Positions 47,393-59,063 of a stretch of 64,000 nt of DNA are shown one piece after another; position 1 is the stretch's first letter, and the number at the start of each line of letters is the position of its first letter. The notes below the pieces were generated by a model that searched no databases, had not been told where the DNA came from, and saw only the letters and a list, made by a program, of their open reading frames with translations. Source of the stretch: Aselliscus stoliczkanus (lineage: Eukaryota > Chordata > Mammalia > Chiroptera > Hipposideridae); assembly GCA_033961575.1 (NCBI GenBank), contig CM066736.1:88519352-88583351 (forward strand). Direction: 5' to 3'. Both the position numbers and the translations under genes were made by a program.

Positions 47393-47529
47393 TAAAGAAC
47401 CCACATATATTCAGAATTTTATTTAATGTTTATAGCATATTTCTTCAATAACAACTTTTAGTGTATTATAATTGTATGTGTATGTTATTTTTAAAAGTCA
47501 ATATTATAAAGACTACTTTAATGAAATTG

Positions 47530-47700
47530 TTAAATACTGGTGGCTGGTGTTTATTGAATGCCTTTTTTGTGGCAGGCATTATGTGAGGTTTTAATCGCTA
47601 ACTCCTCACAACTATGCAAGTAATATAGCCCCATTTCACAGATGATGAAACAGAAATTCTCTTTGCTTGAGTAATTTTCCCAAAGTTGTCCCCTTGGAAA
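47530..47700 (-). repeat. MIR SINE (antisense)
   Basis: gtgtttattgaatgcctttt, gcaggcattatgtgaggttt, then catttcacagatgatgaaac. Confidence 0.7.
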
Positions 47701-48129
47701 TGGCCCGCCACTTCATTTTACGGGTGAGGAGGTTGTGAGGCTCGAAGCAGAGAGAGGCCTGCCCAGGTTGGAGTCTCCTCTCAGGACCCTTCCAGGCTCA
47801 GGGAGAACCATTTCTGTCTGCCTGACTGGGAGTCCACAAGGTTCCTGAAAGTAAACAATCAAATCCTGACCCCTTATCTGTCACCCCCAACTTGGCTCTT
47901 CACTGTCCCGTGCCTCCCCCCTGCCCCCCCCCACATACTTGCCAGCCAAGCCTGGCCTTCCCCCCACCCCCAAACCCCCATTCCTGTCAGACTTGGCTTC
48001 TATTCCAGATATGCAGCTTACTCAAGATTTCTGCTGTGAGCCTTTGCAGTGTTTCCAACTGCACCGTCCTGTGTGTTTGGATCTTATTCAGGCTTTATTG
48101 CCCACCTCGCCCTCCTCTTCAGAAATTTC

Positions 48130-48360
48130 ACCCTCATTCGTAATAATAGTTGTCATTTACTGAATGCCCTTTAAGGGTATTTATACCCTACTAGATATTG
48201 TATTTGTCTTCATTCGTCGCTACAGTATTGCAAAGCGGGTTGTGTTATGTCCATTTTCCAGATGAGACAACTTGACACGCAGAGAGATTTAGATTGAGGC
48301 TTACTGCCTTACAGCTAGTAAGTAGTAGGGTTTAAACCGAGACCCACATGATTCCAAAGT
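48130..48360 (-). repeat. MIR SINE (antisense)
   Basis: catttactgaatgcccttta, then ccattttccagatgagacaa and cagctagtaagtagtagggt. Confidence 0.7.
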
Positions 48361-49678
48361 ATGCGTTCTCACTGCGTTCACTGCTTGTTCTAGCCTAGGT
48401 TGATCTTTCTTACCAGAATTCCTGCAGCCTTTAAGTCTGAGTCAGTATCGTGTTTAGGTTCCACCTGCTTGCCTTTCCCTTCAGTTGCTTATACCTGTGT
48501 CTCTTCATCCGGGCAGTGCCATCACTGCAAAGTGAATGGTACTTCGTTCTGTCTCCACAATAGCTAGTCACACAAGGCTGACTGGGCGCTTAGAGGGCAC
48601 ATGGTACAGATAGAGTCTGGCTAGTTGATTGATTGGCTGAATGAAACCCTGTTTATTCTCCACAGGCTACCCAGCAGGAGGGTACAGCAGCTGGGCGAGC
48701 TGACTGGTCTCTAGGCTCCCCCATTCATGTGGATGGGAGGCCCTTTAAAGCTGCATGAGAATCCTCTCTGAGGCTGAGCTGAGGCTTCCATCTCAATGCC
48801 CTTTTGTTTGGGGGGATAGCACCCAGGCCTCCTGGGAAGTCTGTGTGTTTGACCAGCCTTTGGAGATGGACAGTGAGCAGGCACAGAATGTAAAGCACTA
48901 ACAATTGGGGGAGGCCCCTGGAATTCCAGGGGTTCAGAGTTCAGCAGGCAGGGTAGTATCCTTCCCAGGGCCCCTCAGGGCTCAGTCACAGCCCCAACAT
49001 GGATCAGACAGGATCCAAGGCGCTTTAGTCTCTGACCTCACTTCCTCTCAGTGTTCAGGTTCCCTCTCTAGGCTCTCTGATGGGCAACTCCTAGCCCTCA
49101 GTTGGGCACCTCTAGGTATACGGCACTTTCTGCCTCCTAAGGGATAACGAAACTCCAATTGATCAAACATTCATTCATTCATTTACTCTTTTTTCCTTTT
49201 GAGACACAATTCACATACCATAAAATTCATTCTTTTACGTGTATAGTTCAGTGGTTTTTAGTATATTTATAAGATTATGCAACCATTGCCACTAACTCCA
49301 TAACATTTTCACACACACCCCCAAAAATCCCAAGAAAACAAAAAACCTAGCCCCATTAGGAGTAACTCCCCATTTTCCCCTCCCCAGATCCTCGCAACTA
49401 CTAAGCAACTTTCTGTCTGTATGGTTTTGCCTGTCTGAACGGTTCATATAAATGGATATGTGGCCTTTTGTGTCAGGCTTCTTTCACTTAGCATAATGTT
49501 TTCAAGGTTCATTATGTTATAGCAGGTATCAGTACTTTATTCCTTTTTATGGCTGAATAACATTCCATGTATGGATATACCACATTTTATTTATGCATTG
49601 ATGGACATTCATGTTTTCACCTTTTGGCGATTATGAACATGCTGCTGTGAACATTCCTATGTTTCTGTGAACATTTGC

Positions 49679-49813
49679 GTACAGGTTCTTTTTTGTTTTT
49701 TTGGAGGGCAGTGTCACTGACCCTCATATGTGGGACCTGAACCTGGGCCGCTGGCTTCCCAAGCCAACGCTTAACCACTGCGCCACTCGGCCGGCCCGTG
49801 TACAGGTTTTTAT
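49679..49813 (-). mobile_element. tRNA-derived SINE (type A) nested in old L1
   Basis: Antisense type A body (49693-49799), flanked by gtacaggttctttt (49679-49692) and gtacaggtttttat (49800-49813). Confidence 0.9.
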
Positions 49814-50050
49814 ATGGATGTTTCCATATCTCTTAGGCAGATACCTAGGAGTGGAACTGCTGGGATCTGTGGGAACTCTGTGTCTAACATTTTGAAGAAC
49901 TCCAGGCTATTTTCCAAAGTGGCTGCACCATATTACATACCCATCAGCAGTGAATGTGAGGAGCCTGATTTCTCCACATATTTGCCAACATTTGTTATTA
50001 TAGCCTTTGCTTTTTTATTCTAGCCATCCTAGTATGCGCAAAGTGATATC

Positions 50051-50549
50051 TCGTTGTAGTTTTACTTCTTTTTTTTTTTTTTAAAGATTTTATTGGGGAA
50101 TTGGGGGAGGGGAACAGCATTGGGGAATCGGGGAAGGGGAACAGACAAGCTGCTGTCCTTCTCTTCTTTAGTCTAGATGTGGAGGATGTTGCTTCACTGG
50201 CCCATGTTGGTATCATCATTGCGCTCTTCTTGGGTGAGGCAGATCGGTCGCCGGCCTCTGGATGGTCACTCAAAGCGGCTCTTGGCAGCTCACACCGGCT
50301 GCTGGCCACTCACACTGGCTGCCGGCCACTCACTGTAGCCTATGGCAGCCCACTGTAACAGGGCTTGCAGCTATGCCGTCCTGGGGACTCACAGCAGCCC
50401 AGCTCCAGGTGGAGCTGTTGTTCACCATCTTAGCTGTAGAGGGCAGTGTCACTGGGCCTTATATGTGGGATCCGAACCAGGGTCTCTGGCGTCCCAAGCC
50501 AGCTCTTAACCAACGTTCCACTTGGCCGGCCTTCATTGTAGTTTTGATT
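50051..50549 (-). mobile_element. Composite SINE-like retroposon, copy 4
   Basis: Antisense copy nested in old L1. The flanks tcgttgtagttttactt (50051-50067) and tcattgtagttttgatt (50533-50549) are a 17-bp duplication with few mismatches. The tail carries both gggaattgggggagggg and ggggaatcggggaagggg, then the cttcactggcccatgttgg module, the GC-rich middle and a type A head. Confidence 0.9.
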
Positions 50550-50768
50550 TGCATTTTCCTGATGGCTAATGGTATTGAGCATCTTTCCATGTGCTTATTG
50601 GCCATTTGTATGACTTCTTTGGCATTTATTCATTCTTAAGGCCCATGATAAGCTATAAGCCCCATACTACTTTGAAGAGAAACATAAAGATGTATCATGA
50701 TGACTTTTGCCTTTCAGGGAACTTGCTGTCTCATCTGGTAATAAAATTGTAATTAGTACATATGAAAA

Positions 50769-50899
50769 GTTAAGGTTTCAGGGCCAGCCAAGTGGCATGG
50801 TGGTTAAGAGCTGGCTTGGGACGCCAACGGCCCTGGTTCGGATCCCACATAGAGGGCCAGTGACACTGCCCTTAAAAAAAAAAAAAAATTAAGGTTTCA
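50769..50899 (+). mobile_element. tRNA-derived SINE (type A) with target-site duplication
   Basis: Sense type A element (50781-50888) with an A-tail. ttaaggtttca occurs at 50770-50780 and 50889-50899. Its B-box-like ggttcggatcc is well kept. Confidence 0.92.
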
Positions 50900-51859
50900 T
50901 AGACAAGGTGGCTTTTAGTCTGAGCCTGGAGATGGGTTGTATTTGGATATAAGGAGCTTGGTGGAAAGACATTCTGGGAAATTGGAGTATTATAAGCAAA
51001 GACACTTTGTATTAGAAAAGCATTTTTTTCTTGTGATGAATCCTGAAGCACTATGTGTGAAAACATCGGGCATAGCACTTGACACATGGTGGGCTGCTGT
51101 TCTGTGGTTAGGTCCCTCTGCAACTCCTTCCTTGTCCCCCGCTCTGTCCTCGAGGACTACATTGCTCCCTTTTCCTGTTTTAGACCTTGAAATATTAGGA
51201 GACAGAGCTCTGAGTCAAATAAGGAACTGTGGTTTCAAGTCTTCTCCCCATCCTAGTCATTTTCTAATGAAATGCCACCAAGTTTTTGGGGTTCCTGAAT
51301 TCCAGTGTGGCATGACCCTTATTGTGAGGAGCAGAGCAGTGATCCCCTTTATTAAAGATTTTATGATTCTGTTAATATGACCTGAGTTTACATTAGCTTT
51401 CTTGGCAGCTGCATCATACACCTAGATTTTGTCAAGCTTGCAGTCAGCCCAGCCTACTGGGAACCAAGACTTCCTGTGCTTCTATAATGTTGATTGGATT
51501 TGTTTGCCAAGCTTGTTTTAACCTAAAGTCAAGACTACTTTACAGCACTGTATTGCCGTTGATTAGGAAAGTGGTGGTGGTAGTGTGGAGACTACCGTGA
51601 AGAGGAAGAAGGCATGGTTTGGGCCTTTCTCATTTTGAGTCCAGGAGAAGATGGTCTCTTCCACAGAGAAGGTTCTAGAAGGCAGGACTAAAAGGTATCT
51701 ATCTCCATTCTCTCTTTTCCACTTAAGGCTTTGGCTTCTTTATCATTTTCTGTCAGTTGGTTAGTCCCATCAGATACCTATCTTATGCTGGTCCTAGGCT
51801 AATAATATAGGAAAGAAAGGAAGAAGAAGGGATATGTGGGCTGGACGGCAGTGTGGTTC

Positions 51860-52015
51860 AGTAGAGAGTATGGGCTCCTGTCCCAAGCTGCCGCTTACTG
51901 GCCATGTAGTCAGTCACCCTCTGTAAGACTCAGGCTCCTTCTGTAATCACAGGATCAGATGAGCTCATACATGTCAAGTGCCTGATACATAATAAGCTGC
52001 TCAAGAAATGTGAGC
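51860..52015 (+). repeat. MIR SINE
   Basis: gagagtatgggctcctgtcc, ccgcttactggccatgtagt, then gtgcctgatacataataagc. Confidence 0.68.
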
Positions 52016-52491
52016 TTTTTTGAACTCCACCATTCAAGAGTTTTGCAAGACATGAAGAGCCAAGTATGCTGTGTGCTCACTGACCCTGTACAAACCACTC
52101 TCAGAACAACTGTGATATTTAAAGCACTTATTTGTGTATTTGTCCCATTTTCCTACCCCCGGGTCAGACTGGGAGCTCCTTGTGGGCGTGTCTGATTAAT
52201 CTCTGTACCCTCAGTGCCCAGCACAGAGCCTAACTTGGAAAAGAGGTCACTTAAGTTTTGTTATTGGAATGAACCTGTCGAGGGGGCCAGGTATGGTAGT
52301 TGGCTTTGGAAAGTCCATTCTTTACTGAAAATCTCATGAGGTTCCGGAGGTTGGCAGTGGTGGCTCAAGTACCAACCCTATTTGAGAAGTTTGAGCCAAT
52401 TCTGTGTCTCACTGCCATAGTGTGACAAGCTTCTTGGCAACCAGCCAGCTGCCCAGCTGCCCACTCAACAGCCTAGAGTCCTGCTGTGGTG

Positions 52492-52505
52492 CCGGTAGGT
52501 GGCGC
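52492..52505 (+). promoter_or_regulatory. CTCF-like motif in CLPB intron 2
   Basis: ccggtaggtggcgc matches the CTCF core at 13 of 14 positions (G for A at position 3). Confidence 0.5.
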
Positions 52506-53764
52506 TCATGGCCCTTTCCCACACTTCAGCTGCCTAGACTGGCCCTTCCTTTTTGTCACCAAGTCACCAAAGCAGCTGCTGACTGGGACATAACAGATAG
52601 GCCTGGGAAGAGGTACTCAGATGAGGGTACCCTGAGCCACCCCCGCTCCTTCCTGGCCTTGTATTGCTGGGGTTTGTGTTTTATTGAGTCCCAGCCGTGG
52701 CACACACTGCTTGGGGAAGTGGACATGTTTCCCGTAGAGGATCCTAGTTCATTAGGGGACTCTGCTCCTGGCCATACCCTGGCCCAGCTCATACCTCTGC
52801 CTCCGGAAGTCATCCCTGTGGCTCTCTTGCTCTGACCTATGCTCATATGGCACCTTCTTCCAGGGCCCTTGCCCTGTGTTTTAGCTGTTTGCCCGGTGTA
52901 TAGCTATCTAGTAAATGCCTTGAAGGTCAGGACACTGCAGAATTCATCAAAGTGCTCTTATATCCTGCTCAGAGTCCTATAATAACCAGTCTCATGAAAA
53001 GTTTGTAGAATGGATGAATAATAATAGGAAGTAGTTCCTCAAAAAATTGTTATTCAAATTGAAGAGCATTCTACAAACAAACTAGTCTGGCTCTGCAAAA
53101 ATTTCAGTATCACAAAAGTCCAAGAAAGGCTGAGGAGCTATTGTAGATGAAAGAAAACTGAAGACACTTGCAGTCCTGGGTTCTGATAACGATCCTGGCT
53201 TACATCTAGATCATGGGGTGCAGAGGAGGATGTGATTGCTGTAAAGGATGTTATTGGGATACATGAAGGAATTTGAATAGGGGCTGTATTTTAGATTAAA
53301 ATATTTTATCAATGCTAAATGTTCTGAATTTGATCATTATTGGTTAGTGGTTATGTAAGAGAATGTCCTTGGACTAGGAAATAGGTGCAGAAATATTGGG
53401 GAGTAAAAGGACATAATGTCTGAAACTATCCCTCACATGGTCCAGGAAAAAAAGAGAGAGAAAAGGAGTGGTAAAGCATGTGAGGCAAATGCAGCAGTAA
53501 TCTGAGTGGAAGATATATCTAAGGGGCTTTTTGTGCTATTTTTGTAACTGCTCTGTAAGTTTGAAATCATTTCAAGAGAAGAAGTTAAAAATAATAATAA
53601 TCTATATACTTGAATGTATGCCAAGTTCCTGCTAGAAATTGAGAGAGATGAGAGAAAGAATGGTCACACCGGCACTGGACTTCGTTCTGTTTCATCCAGC
53701 AAAGCATTCGCGGAGATTCCGGTAGTGCCCCTTCGCTGTGTGCCTTTGAACAAATGGAACACTT

Positions 53765-53960
53765 GTAACAATGACAACTAACATTTGGAAAATGTAGGTG
53801 CTGTCACTCACATACATTATTTCCTCTGCTCATCTCAGCACCCATGTTAGGTAGGTCTGGCCGGCTGATTCGCTAAGATGACTGAGGTTCAGAGAGGTTA
53901 ACATGACCTGCCCACAGTCACACAGCCTGGAAGAGACAGAGGCAGGCTCACGCCCACATC
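53765..53960 (-). repeat. MIR SINE (antisense)
   Basis: acaatgacaactaacatttg, then gactgaggttcagagaggtt and cacagtcacacagcctggaa. Confidence 0.72.
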
Positions 53961-54989
53961 AGCCTATGCCAAGGCTGATGCTTTTTGAATCTCCTCCATA
54001 TCTGTATATATAAAAGGAAGGATAGGACTGATTGGTCTCTGCAGAACATTCTTCACATCCGGAAATTTTGAAACTTGATGTGACAGAACATGACTAGTGA
54101 TGAAGCATGCAAGCACATTACACAGTGTGCCTACATTCGTTGTAGGTGCTGCATCCTCATTTCCCACCCTCTTCCTTTTCCAGTAGTCTGGGCGTAACAG
54201 TGCTCGAATGGGCCTTACTCACTGGGCACGAGAGCACCTGGCAAGAGCTTCCTAGAGGCAGGACCTGAGTGGGTTCAAGGAGCAAATGCAGAAGATGCCG
54301 GTGAGGCCTGTCTGTGGAGCACTGGGACCCTGTCGGAAGTTGGCTGGCCCAGGCTGGGGTCTCAAGCAGCCTTTTCTCCCTTCCCTGCCCCTCCCAGCCC
54401 AGGCTCACTGGGTAGATAAGGCGCAGATGGAGGCTGCCTGTGGATTCTAGCCCCAGGCGCCTTGCCTCTGCTCAGACAGGCTGGCCTGGTGCTGTTATTA
54501 CTGTAAACAGGACCTTCTGCGAGGCTCCAGCCAGGGCCCTGTTGCCCAGATAGCGATCATGATTGAGTCTGCATGGCTCACTGCTTCCAGGCCTCTGATG
54601 CAGGTGGGACAGGGCTCCCTACCCTTCAGCCCCCACCCCAGCAGCAGCTGAGGGCCAGTTCATGCAAAGGATCCGGAAATCAGTTGGAACAATACACGAT
54701 TGAAGTTCAGTGGCCGCTTTGTATTGATTGGTCATGAAGAAGAAGGAAGAAAAATCAAGTGGTTCCTCCCTCTCCTGAGTAGGCGAGAAGGTTAGCCGGA
54801 ATAACTCAGAACTGCCCCATATTCCTGTGTGGGACTCTCCCTCCCTCCTACAAACAGCAACCCTGAGGAGGAGCTTTCTTTTCTTTGAAAGTCTTGCTGA
54901 TGCCCATGTCTACTAGGAATCTACTTTTCAATTTTGATGCCACACATATTTACAATCCTAAGATTTTAGAATTGGCAGGGACTTGAGAA

Positions 54990-55110
54990 ATCATTTAATT
55001 CAGTTCCCTTGTTTTATTTCAGAGAAAAGTGAGGTCCAGTGAGACAGTTATCCAGGATCACACAACAGGTTACTGACAGAGCTGTGACCGGAATCCATGG
55101 CCTCTGTCTA
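54990..55110 (-). repeat. MIR-like fragment (antisense)
   Basis: agagaaaagtgaggtccagt and aggatcacacaacaggttac; partial. Confidence 0.55.
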
Positions 55111-55618
55111 TCCCCAGGTTTATGTCTAAGTATCCTCAGCCCCGAGAGTGAGAAGCTGCGCTCACACTCTCACGCATCTACAGGAGCCTAAGTATTTTGA
55201 AAAAGTCAGGCACACAAGTATAAAACAGGTAACTTCCAATTCAAGCCAGATGTATTGGTGAGAGATTTGTGTAGGGAAGTGCAACAGACATTCATTGGTT
55301 CAGCCCCTGGGCCCTCCGCTGTGCCGGCCTCTGTGCCAGCACCAGGAGTGAAGAGACAAGGCGCATCCGTTCCCAGAAGACCATGCTGACTACTGGGGGA
55401 GTAAGACAAGGAAACTGTTGATACAGGTTAGCAGAGGGCACTGTGACAGCATCGAGGCTGTCTTAGGGAGGGCTTCTCGGAGGAAGGAAAGGAGGAAGGG
55501 TAAGTGTTATTTCTGTCCTAAGAAAGTTTTTTTTTTTTTTTTTTTAAGAGTAGTAGTTTGTTTGTTGTTACAAAAAAACAAAACAATACAGAAGTGTTCA
55601 CGGCAGGAATTAAAAGTG

Positions 55619-55621
<3 letters not shown>

Positions 55622-55700
<79 letters not shown>
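55622..55700. repeat. (TC)n-(AC)n compound microsatellite
   Basis: A pure CT tract of about 42 bp (55622-55663) switches directly to a CA tract of about 37 bp (55664-55700). The transposon left end begins about 10 bp later. Confidence 0.96.
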
Positions 55701-55701
<1 letters not shown>

Positions 55702-55710
55702 ATCAGAGGA

Positions 55711-56235
55711 ACTGTAAATTGCTGTGTATAATGTGCACCCACGTTTTTGGCCCAAACTTTCAGGGAAAGAAATCTTTCGTTTTAATTCTTTAATTCAAAT
55801 TTTTATTTGTTTACATTTAGGTACTTGGGTTTTTTTTGTATTATAAAGGAATTTTAGCATTTATTTTTTAACATATAGTACAAGAAATTTTATGTAACAA
55901 ATAATTACAAAACACAAGAACAGATACAAGGTACAAGAAATTTTATGTACCGGTAACAGATTTACGATATTTATGAATCATAGAAGGCCAAGAACTCTTC
56001 GTTGTTGCAAGTTCCTTGTAAGTTCTACAAAACCGATGATTATATCCCAGGGTATTATTTTGCATATTGATATCTTTATTGATTTCTAGAGTTACACTTT
56101 TAACTCATAAACATAAAAGAATTTTTTAAAAACACTTGTATAGATATGGAATTAATACTACCCGTGTATAATGCACATCCTATTTTTCCCTTAAATTTGG
56201 GCCCAAAAGTGCGCTTTACACAGCAAAATACGGTT
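55711..56235. mobile_element. Non-autonomous DNA transposon with long terminal inverted repeats (Tc2/Kanga-like?)
   Basis: The left end (55711-55773: actgtaaattgctgtgtata, then tttttggcccaaactttcag) and the right end (56160-56235, read in reverse: aaccgtattttgctgtgtaa, then acttttgggcccaaatttaa) form imperfect inverted repeats of about 60-75 bp. The roughly 390 bp between them are A/T-rich and non-coding. They include a direct repeat gtacaagaaattttatgta (near 55878 and 55931). The cgtgtataa-type ends recall the Tc2/Kanga group of the Tc1-mariner superfamily, but that placement is tentative. No clear target duplication remains. Confidence 0.7.
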
Positions 56236-56559
56236 ATCTCTTTTGCCTGTTTGGTCTGTAGCCTTCAGAACTCTCTTGGATCCCTGAGAAATGGAGCAGC
56301 TTTGTGTTTCCCCTTGATTTGTTACTCTCCTGTGGAAATCGTTAGCTCCTGGGCTGCTAGGGAACCCTTACTCTGCTGCTACTCTTGCCTCGGGATTTGA
56401 GCTCATTCATTTTATCAATCCCTAGAAAATTTTGAGGACTTAGGTTCCAAGTTCTAGATATACCTTCCATATATCGTCCTAGTGTAGTCTGTTACATCCT
56501 TCAAATGGGGAAGACACTAATTGGAAAATGGAAATGGTAATAGCATAGGCTTTCTATTA

Positions 56560-56800
56560 TACATAGCTTTATTGCATATCAAGCGGTTTTTACATGTGTT
56601 GTCTCACTGTCTCTTCATAGTACCCCTGTGTGACATGGAGTAGGGCTGGTGGAGTCCTATCCGTTTTTTAACAGATGTGGAAATAGGCTCAGAGAGCAGA
56701 AGCTGTCACTCAGATGAAGGGACCAAGTGAGGGTCAGAGGCTCAGTCACTCGCTCATCCTCAGTTCCCCACCCAGTAAGTGCCAGAGCCTGCATTTGAAC
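56560..56800 (-). repeat. MIR SINE (antisense)
   Basis: attgcatatcaagcggtttt then agatgtggaaataggctcag and ccagagcctgcatttgaacc. Confidence 0.65.
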
Positions 56801-57479
56801 CAAGGTCTCCTGCGTGTTTCCCAGCACCGCCTTGCCTGCAAGCTGCGTAAGAGCTAGGATTCAATTTTGGTCTGCTCCCATGGTCTCCTTGCTATGTACT
56901 ACTCTGGGTCATCCCCAGTTAGTGTCACGCACCACCGCCCTGCCAAGCAGGAGACCTAGTTCATTAGGGAAGGGCCTTCCACAAGCCTGGAGTGAGCCCA
57001 GAAAGGCCTGCAGTGCCCACCCGCCTCCCAGCCCCTGGACACAGGCTGTTCTGCCCTGAGTGGCAACCTGCATTAAGCATTTCACTCATCATCTCAGGGA
57101 TGATGGAATCCTAACCTTTTCAGAGACACCGTGCTCTGTCACAAGCATTGCTCTTTTTAAAAGAGATTAATTCACTTGCCGCATTTTGTCCGTTGGTGAA
57201 AATCACAGGGGAGAGCAAGGGTGGCTTTCTCAGGCCTCAGAGGCCCTTTCAGCCCCTCTCAGCAAGCAGCCACCCGACCAGCTGGCCCAGGACTTTGAAA
57301 TGACTGCCCACTGAGCATTCACTTGCAAAGCACCAAAGTGAAATGGAGGAGACCTGGGTTTGTGAAATCCCAAATTTAGGGGCTGCTGTGCACACAGAGG
57401 GGAAGCTCTGAAAAGGACAAGTTGTTTGTAGTTGGGCTAACGTGGTGGTGTTTGTGTTTGTTCTGGTCCTTCCTTGATG

Positions 57480-57650
57480 TACCAGGTGCCACCGCTCCTT
57501 ATGGAATTACAGCATGTCTGTCTCTTAATCCTTACAACCACCTTAACAATAGGGATTAATATCCCTCATTTCACAGCTTGTAAGTGACAGCTAGAATCTG
57601 AGCTCCAGCCTTTGGACTTCAGGGTCATTGCCTTTTCCATTACACCTCAG
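57480..57650 (-). repeat. MIR SINE (antisense)
   Basis: ttaatccttacaaccacctt, ccctcatttcacagcttgta, then ggtcattgccttttccatta. Confidence 0.68.
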
Positions 57651-57989
57651 CCCCAAGAGGTTGCAAAAAATGCTGGGCAGGCTGTAAAGCTGGGATCTCA
57701 CTGAAGAATGCTAAGATTTGCCTCCTAAGAAAGACCTGTCAGGGTTGTGGAGCCCTTCCCCTCAAATTGCACTGTCATCTCCTGAAACTCCGGTGGACAC
57801 ATGAAGAGACCAAAGCATAGAGAGATGATATGCCTTTCCTAGGGTGTTAGAGTAGGAGGCGCCAGAACTGGAACTATTGTAGAACCCAAGTGTCCTGACT
57901 CTGCCCTATGCTCTTTCTACTCTATTAATTGAAAGGATTCGTAAGCTTGGAGAAGCCCCCTCTCCCAGCAAGTCCTCCTCTTAAAAGAA

Positions 57990-58540
57990 AACCCTCCAAG
58001 GTACAGAAAAGGAAACACCAGAATGCTAATACTCATATAACAAGTAGCCCAAAATTGTTGATAATCAGAGACATGCAAATTAAAACAATAATGTGAGACC
58101 CCTTTACACCTGTTGGACTTGCAGTGATGAGGAAACTGGCTGCTGCCAAGTGTTGGCTGGGAGAGTGGTATGCAGGGATACCCCTGTTCTGCTGGTAGGA
58201 GGGTAGATGGAGTAGCCATCCTGGAGAGGACCGTGGCACCATTAATAAATCAAGTAACATAAATCCCATAACCCAGGCACCCCACTCCGTGTACGTGCCC
58301 CAGGGAAATAGTCCACAGGTCCAGAGGGCACATGTCGAGAGGATGTTCTTTGAGCTCTGCTTTTGGTGGCTGGGAGATGGAACCTTCCTGGATGGGTATC
58401 CCTGGGAGAGCAGAGAGGGAAAGTCTGGTAGATGTGCCATGGAGAGTTACGTAGCAATTTGAAAAATGAAATTGTTATATACTTAGCAGTATGAGCATAT
58501 CTTAAAACACAATTATTTGTGAAAAAAGTAATAAACAGAA
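57990..58540 (+). mobile_element. Degenerate old L1 3' fragment
   Basis: Weak L1-like sense text: agagacatgcaaattaaaac, tttacacctgttggacttgc, gaaactggctgctgcc, then ccaggcaccccactccgtg and ccatggagagttacgtagca. Heavily diverged. Confidence 0.55.
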
Positions 58541-58546
58541 TCTCAG

Positions 58547-58578
58547 TCTCTCCCTCCCTCCCTCCCTCCCTCTCTCCT
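58547..58578. repeat. (CTCC)n low-complexity tract
   Basis: A run of tccc/ctcc units that continues into a longer C/T-rich stretch to about 58595. Confidence 0.9.
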
Positions 58579-58849
58579 CCCACCCTACCCCCTCCTTGGC
58601 TCAGGTCCTGATACAAGAACCTCTTGTCTCCTTGTCAGTAGCTAGCATGCGTCTAGGCACAGTGAGTGTGTGCACATGTTTGTTGAATAAATGAACAAGA
58701 AGTGCCTAGAGCCATCCTGGCTGAATTCCCTAGGTCATCCTGTGTGACCCAGTCTTAGAACCCCTGGGTATTGTCAACCTTCCACTACCAGCTTGAGACC
58801 AGAACACTTTATTCCATCAAAAGGATCGGAGCAGGCTGAAACCACCCTG

Positions 58850-59040
58850 TATGGAATACTTACTATATGCCAAGTATTGGGCTGGGAGCCCTGCAAATTA
58901 GAGATTATTCTCCCTACTTGATAGGTAAGAAAACTGAAATTCAGAGAAATTGGTTTGATCAGGGTTATCTAGCTGGACCAAAGTTTGAATTCAGATCTAA
59001 CTTACTCCAAAGCTCTTCATTTCATCCCTTTTGTTACACT
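58850..59040 (-). repeat. MIR SINE (antisense)
   Basis: tacttactatatgccaagta, aagaaaactgaaattcagag, then ggaccaaagtttgaattcag. Confidence 0.68.
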
Positions 59041-59049
59041 ACATTCAGC

Positions 59050-59063
59050 CCCCTAGGGGGCAG
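59050..59063 (+). promoter_or_regulatory. CTCF-like motif in CLPB intron 2
   Basis: cccctagggggcag matches the CTCF core at 13 of 14 positions (C for A at position 3), in the same orientation as the exon 1 motif. Confidence 0.5.

Larger units (their letters stand above)
49195..50640 (-). mobile_element. Old L1M 3' UTR/ORF2 end, antisense, with two nested retroposons
   Basis: Antisense old L1 wording: cataccataaaattcattc, ataatgttttcaaggttcat, tggctgaataacattccatg, aagtggctgcaccatattac, ttttgatttgcattttcctg. It is split by a type A SINE (49693-49799) and a composite retroposon (50068-50532). Joining the flanks restores continuous L1 order. Confidence 0.82.

Noticed and set aside
54420..54720. 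Possible conserved enhancer (GATA-like and palindromic words)
   Set aside because: Conservation cannot be judged from one sequence; motif density alone is not evidence.
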